Shown in pieces: positions 4,251-5,876 of a stretch of DNA of 5,876 nt. Source of the DNA: Flavobacteriaceae bacterium (lineage in GTDB: Bacteria; Bacteroidota; Bacteroidia; Flavobacteriales; Flavobacteriaceae); NCBI GenBank assembly GCA_016763595.1, contig JAESTN010000364.1, forward strand, positions 1-5,876, in the 5' to 3' direction. Numbering within the stretch: the stretch's first letter is position 1; each line of letters starts with the position of its first letter. The translations under genes were made by a program, and so were the position numbers. Below the pieces are notes generated by a model. That model worked only from the letters and a program-made list of their open reading frames with translations. It made no database searches and was not told where the DNA came from.

Positions 4251-5876
4251 ATGAAAAAAGATTACTCAATTATAAAAAAAGCAAGACTAAGTACGTTGTT
4301 ATTGCTAATAATGTTAAGCCTGGGGCTCCAAAGTAAATTATCAGCTCAAACTTATACTTCTATCAAAGATGGAAATTGGACTGCCAGTTCTACTTGGCAA
4401 GGAGGATCTGTACCTCCAACAGGAAATATTTCAAATGGAATTACAATCAATATAAATCACTTAATAAATTATAATTCTGGAAATTCGATTGACAATGATG
4501 GGATAATTCGAATAGAAAGGAAAGCAGCAACCATTACGAAAGCGAGTTTGGAATTTCCTACAGGGATAAATTTCAATAACAATTCAACAGGTGAAGTATA
4601 TATTATTGATGGAGCCTTTTATCAATGTCGATTTGATGATTGTGGTAACGGAGATACTTCCAAAGGAGAAAGTACAACAAAACAATCAGGAACCTTTAAG
4701 AATATTGGAGGTTTTATTTATGTTGATAGAGGTTCAGTAGAAGTAGCACAAGATTGGACCGGAGAAAGTGGAGGTACAAGAATTTTTATTGATAGTTGTT
4801 TAAAAACGGGACAGAATTTCACCTTGTCTGGTTCAAGCTCTTATGATGTTTTAATGGATACAAGCGTTTCTGTTGGATGGCATGAGTCTGGGAATTTTTC
4901 TGTGGCAGATGGAACCATCTATTTTGATGGGGCCGATATTCAATTAGCTGGTACTAGTGGGAGTTTCGAATTAAATTCTGGTAAAGCAAGTGGATTGATA
5001 GATTATGTAACACTAAAAAATCACGTAACAAATTCAACTGGATCAGGAAAAATTAGTATTAGCTCCTCTATCTCAACATCAGTAAGCGCTCAAACATTTA
5101 CAAAACCAAACCCAGATTACGATGTACCCGCTACTTCTACGTTAACCATGACAGGTTATTGCGCAGGTACTTTCGAGGATTCTGGAAATAAAATTACTGG
5201 AACACCAACATCAGATTGTACCTTAACTACAACATTACATTTTTTTGGTATTTGTTCATTTATATCAAATGCTAAAACAGGAGATGATATTGAACAATGT
5301 GAAACGTCTACATTTAACTTAGTCGCCAATGAACCCGTTGCATCAGTATCGGGTACCTGGACTGTGGTAAGTGGAACAGCAACAATTACAAGTCTAAACT
5401 CAGCAACAACAACCGCAACGGCAGTTCCAGTAGGAACTACAGCAACCTTACGATGGACAATGTCTGATGGGAATCCCGCAGCTAATACAACAAATGATAT
5501 TATCTTAACCAATTCGAATTCTGTAGCAGGTACAAATATTGATCAAACAGGTAACAGTAGTTTTACCTTGGCAGGAAACACCCCTTTATCAGGATTCACA
5601 GGAAGTTGGAGTTTTGTAGGAGCAAGTGGAAGTGCAGCAATCACAACAGCAAGTTCACCAACCAGTGGAATAACAGGAGTTTCTTCAGGAACTTCAGTAA
5701 CACTACGTTGGACCGTTACCAATGGAACTTGTAGTAGTACAGATGATGTTGTTTTAACCAATAACAGTGGAGGCGTTAACACAGTAGGCAGTCCTTCAAG
5801 TACAGAAACCTTATGTATTAGTACAGTTTTAAACACTATTACCCATACTACAACCGGAGCAACTGGAATAGCAGAC
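4251..5876 (+). CDS. Large secreted repeat protein, probable surface adhesin (3' end outside window)
   Basis: An ATG at 4251 opens a frame of 542 codons with no stop before the window ends, so the protein is longer than seen. A signal peptide is clear: basic MKKDYSIIKKAR, apolar LSTLLLLIMLSLGL, and a likely cut after LSA at Ala32, giving mature QTYTS. Residues about 40-75 (GNWTASSTWQGGSVPPTG, then an alternating ITININHLINY strand) resemble the start of bacterial beta-helix or G8-type surface domains. Residues about 75-300 are Gly/Ser/Thr/Asn-rich with repeated short beta patterns. From residue 355 there are two 67-residue Ig-like modules with an 83-residue period, and a third, different module starts at Cys522 (TLCISTVLNTITHTTTGATG). 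Such proteins in Flavobacteria commonly end in a type IX secretion or gliding-motility-associated C-terminal domain; that end is not visible, so export route and adhesion are inferred. No catalytic motif is seen. Confidence 0.85.
   Translation, partial: MKKDYSIIKKARLSTLLLLIMLSLGLQSKLSAQTYTSIKDGNWTASSTWQGGSVPPTGNISNGITININHLINYNSGNSIDNDGIIRIERKAATITKASLEFPTGINFNNNSTGEVYIIDGAFYQCRFDDCGNGDTSKGESTTKQSGTFKNIGGFIYVDRGSVEVAQDWTGESGGTRIFIDSCLKTGQNFTLSGSSSYDVLMDTSVSVGWHESGNFSVADGTIYFDGADIQLAGTSGSFELNSGKASGLIDYVTLKNHVTNSTGSGKISISSSISTSVSAQTFTKPNPDYDVPATSTLTMTGYCAGTFEDSGNKITGTPTSDCTLTTTLHFFGICSFISNAKTGDDIEQCETSTFNLVANEPVASVSGTWTVVSGTATITSLNSATTTATAVPVGTTATLRWTMSDGNPAANTTNDIILTNSNSVAGTNIDQTGNSSFTLAGNTPLSGFTGSWSFVGASGSAAITTASSPTSGITGVSSGTSVTLRWTVTNGTCSSTDDVVLTNNSGGVNTVGSPSSTETLCISTVLNTITHTTTGATGIAD
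5313..5762 (+). repeat. Two tandem Ig-like modules inside the secreted protein
   Basis: Module 1 is residues Phe355-Asn421 and module 2 is Phe438-Asn504; each is 67 residues and they are spaced 83 apart. Both run FxL-x-N/G-x-P, then a G-T/S-W strand (Trp370, Trp453), then a T/V-x-L-R-W-T core (Trp402, Trp487), and end D-I/V-I/V-L-T-N. At DNA level the stretch GGAACT...TACG.TGGAC at 5433-5459 recurs at 5688-5714 with 21 of 27 bases the same, so the modules arose by duplication but have diverged. Module 1 is preceded by Cys350 while module 2 has Thr there and Cys494 later. Confidence 0.7.

Noticed and set aside
5156..5310. Possible frameshift or broken module in the secreted protein around the apolar stretch LHFFGICSFISN.
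   Set aside because: The frame stays open on both sides and the flanking Ser/Thr-rich style is the same, so there is no positive sign of a shift.
5313..5762. CRISPR-like or satellite repeat array.
   Set aside because: The repetition is at protein-module level (249-base period, about 78 percent identity in the best stretch), with no short identical repeats and unique spacers.
5156..5836. Open frames on the minus strand (5156-5512 and 5543-5836) rich in Val, Pro and Leu.
   Set aside because: They lie opposite the long plus-strand secreted-protein frame, and their composition is what its Thr/Ser/Gly/Asn codons give when read backwards; they show no family motif.

Overview
The window looks like chromosomal DNA of a marine-type member of the Flavobacteriaceae (Bacteroidota). 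The reasons are the AT-rich base composition, the lack of Shine-Dalgarno sequences before most starts, promoter elements of the Bacteroidota form (TTTG-N19-TAnnTTTG), a bacilliredoxin, and a large secreted serine/threonine/glycine-rich repeat protein of the kind these bacteria usually export by the type IX system. Genus cannot be fixed from this sequence.

Layout. 1-663 is the 3' end of a sensor histidine kinase gene (NtrY-like). Four bases later, at 668-1450, comes an enoyl-CoA hydratase, so the two are probably co-transcribed; both end at an intrinsic terminator (1458-1492). Converging on this pair from the minus strand are an HD-domain phosphohydrolase (1484-2140) and, upstream of it, a BrxA/BrxB-type bacilliredoxin (2210-2620). 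A hairpin with a U tract separates those two. The 291-base divergent intergenic region (2621-2911) holds the bacilliredoxin promoter and a 121-base inverted-repeat-rich element that looks like a dispersed or structured element. On the plus strand follow a TerB-DnaJ (DjlA-like) co-chaperone (2912-3658) and its hairpin terminator. After that comes a promoter with a leader of about 145 bases, containing a 17-codon ORF, a palindrome and a 12-bp hairpin. It precedes a two-gene unit: a small two-helix membrane protein of unknown function (3869-4246) and, four bases later, a very long secreted protein (4251 to beyond the right edge) that stays open for all 542 codons seen.

The first five genes are ordinary housekeeping or stress functions: signalling, acyl-CoA metabolism, nucleotide hydrolysis, thiol redox repair and chaperone work. 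The accessory-looking part is the right third. There, an elaborate leader drives a small membrane protein together with a giant surface or secreted repeat protein. No tRNA, rRNA, CRISPR array, insertion sequence or phage gene is visible. I do not see a clear new defence or mobile system; the most novel candidates are the leader at 3687-3868, the membrane-protein/adhesin pair, and the structured intergenic element at 2695-2815.
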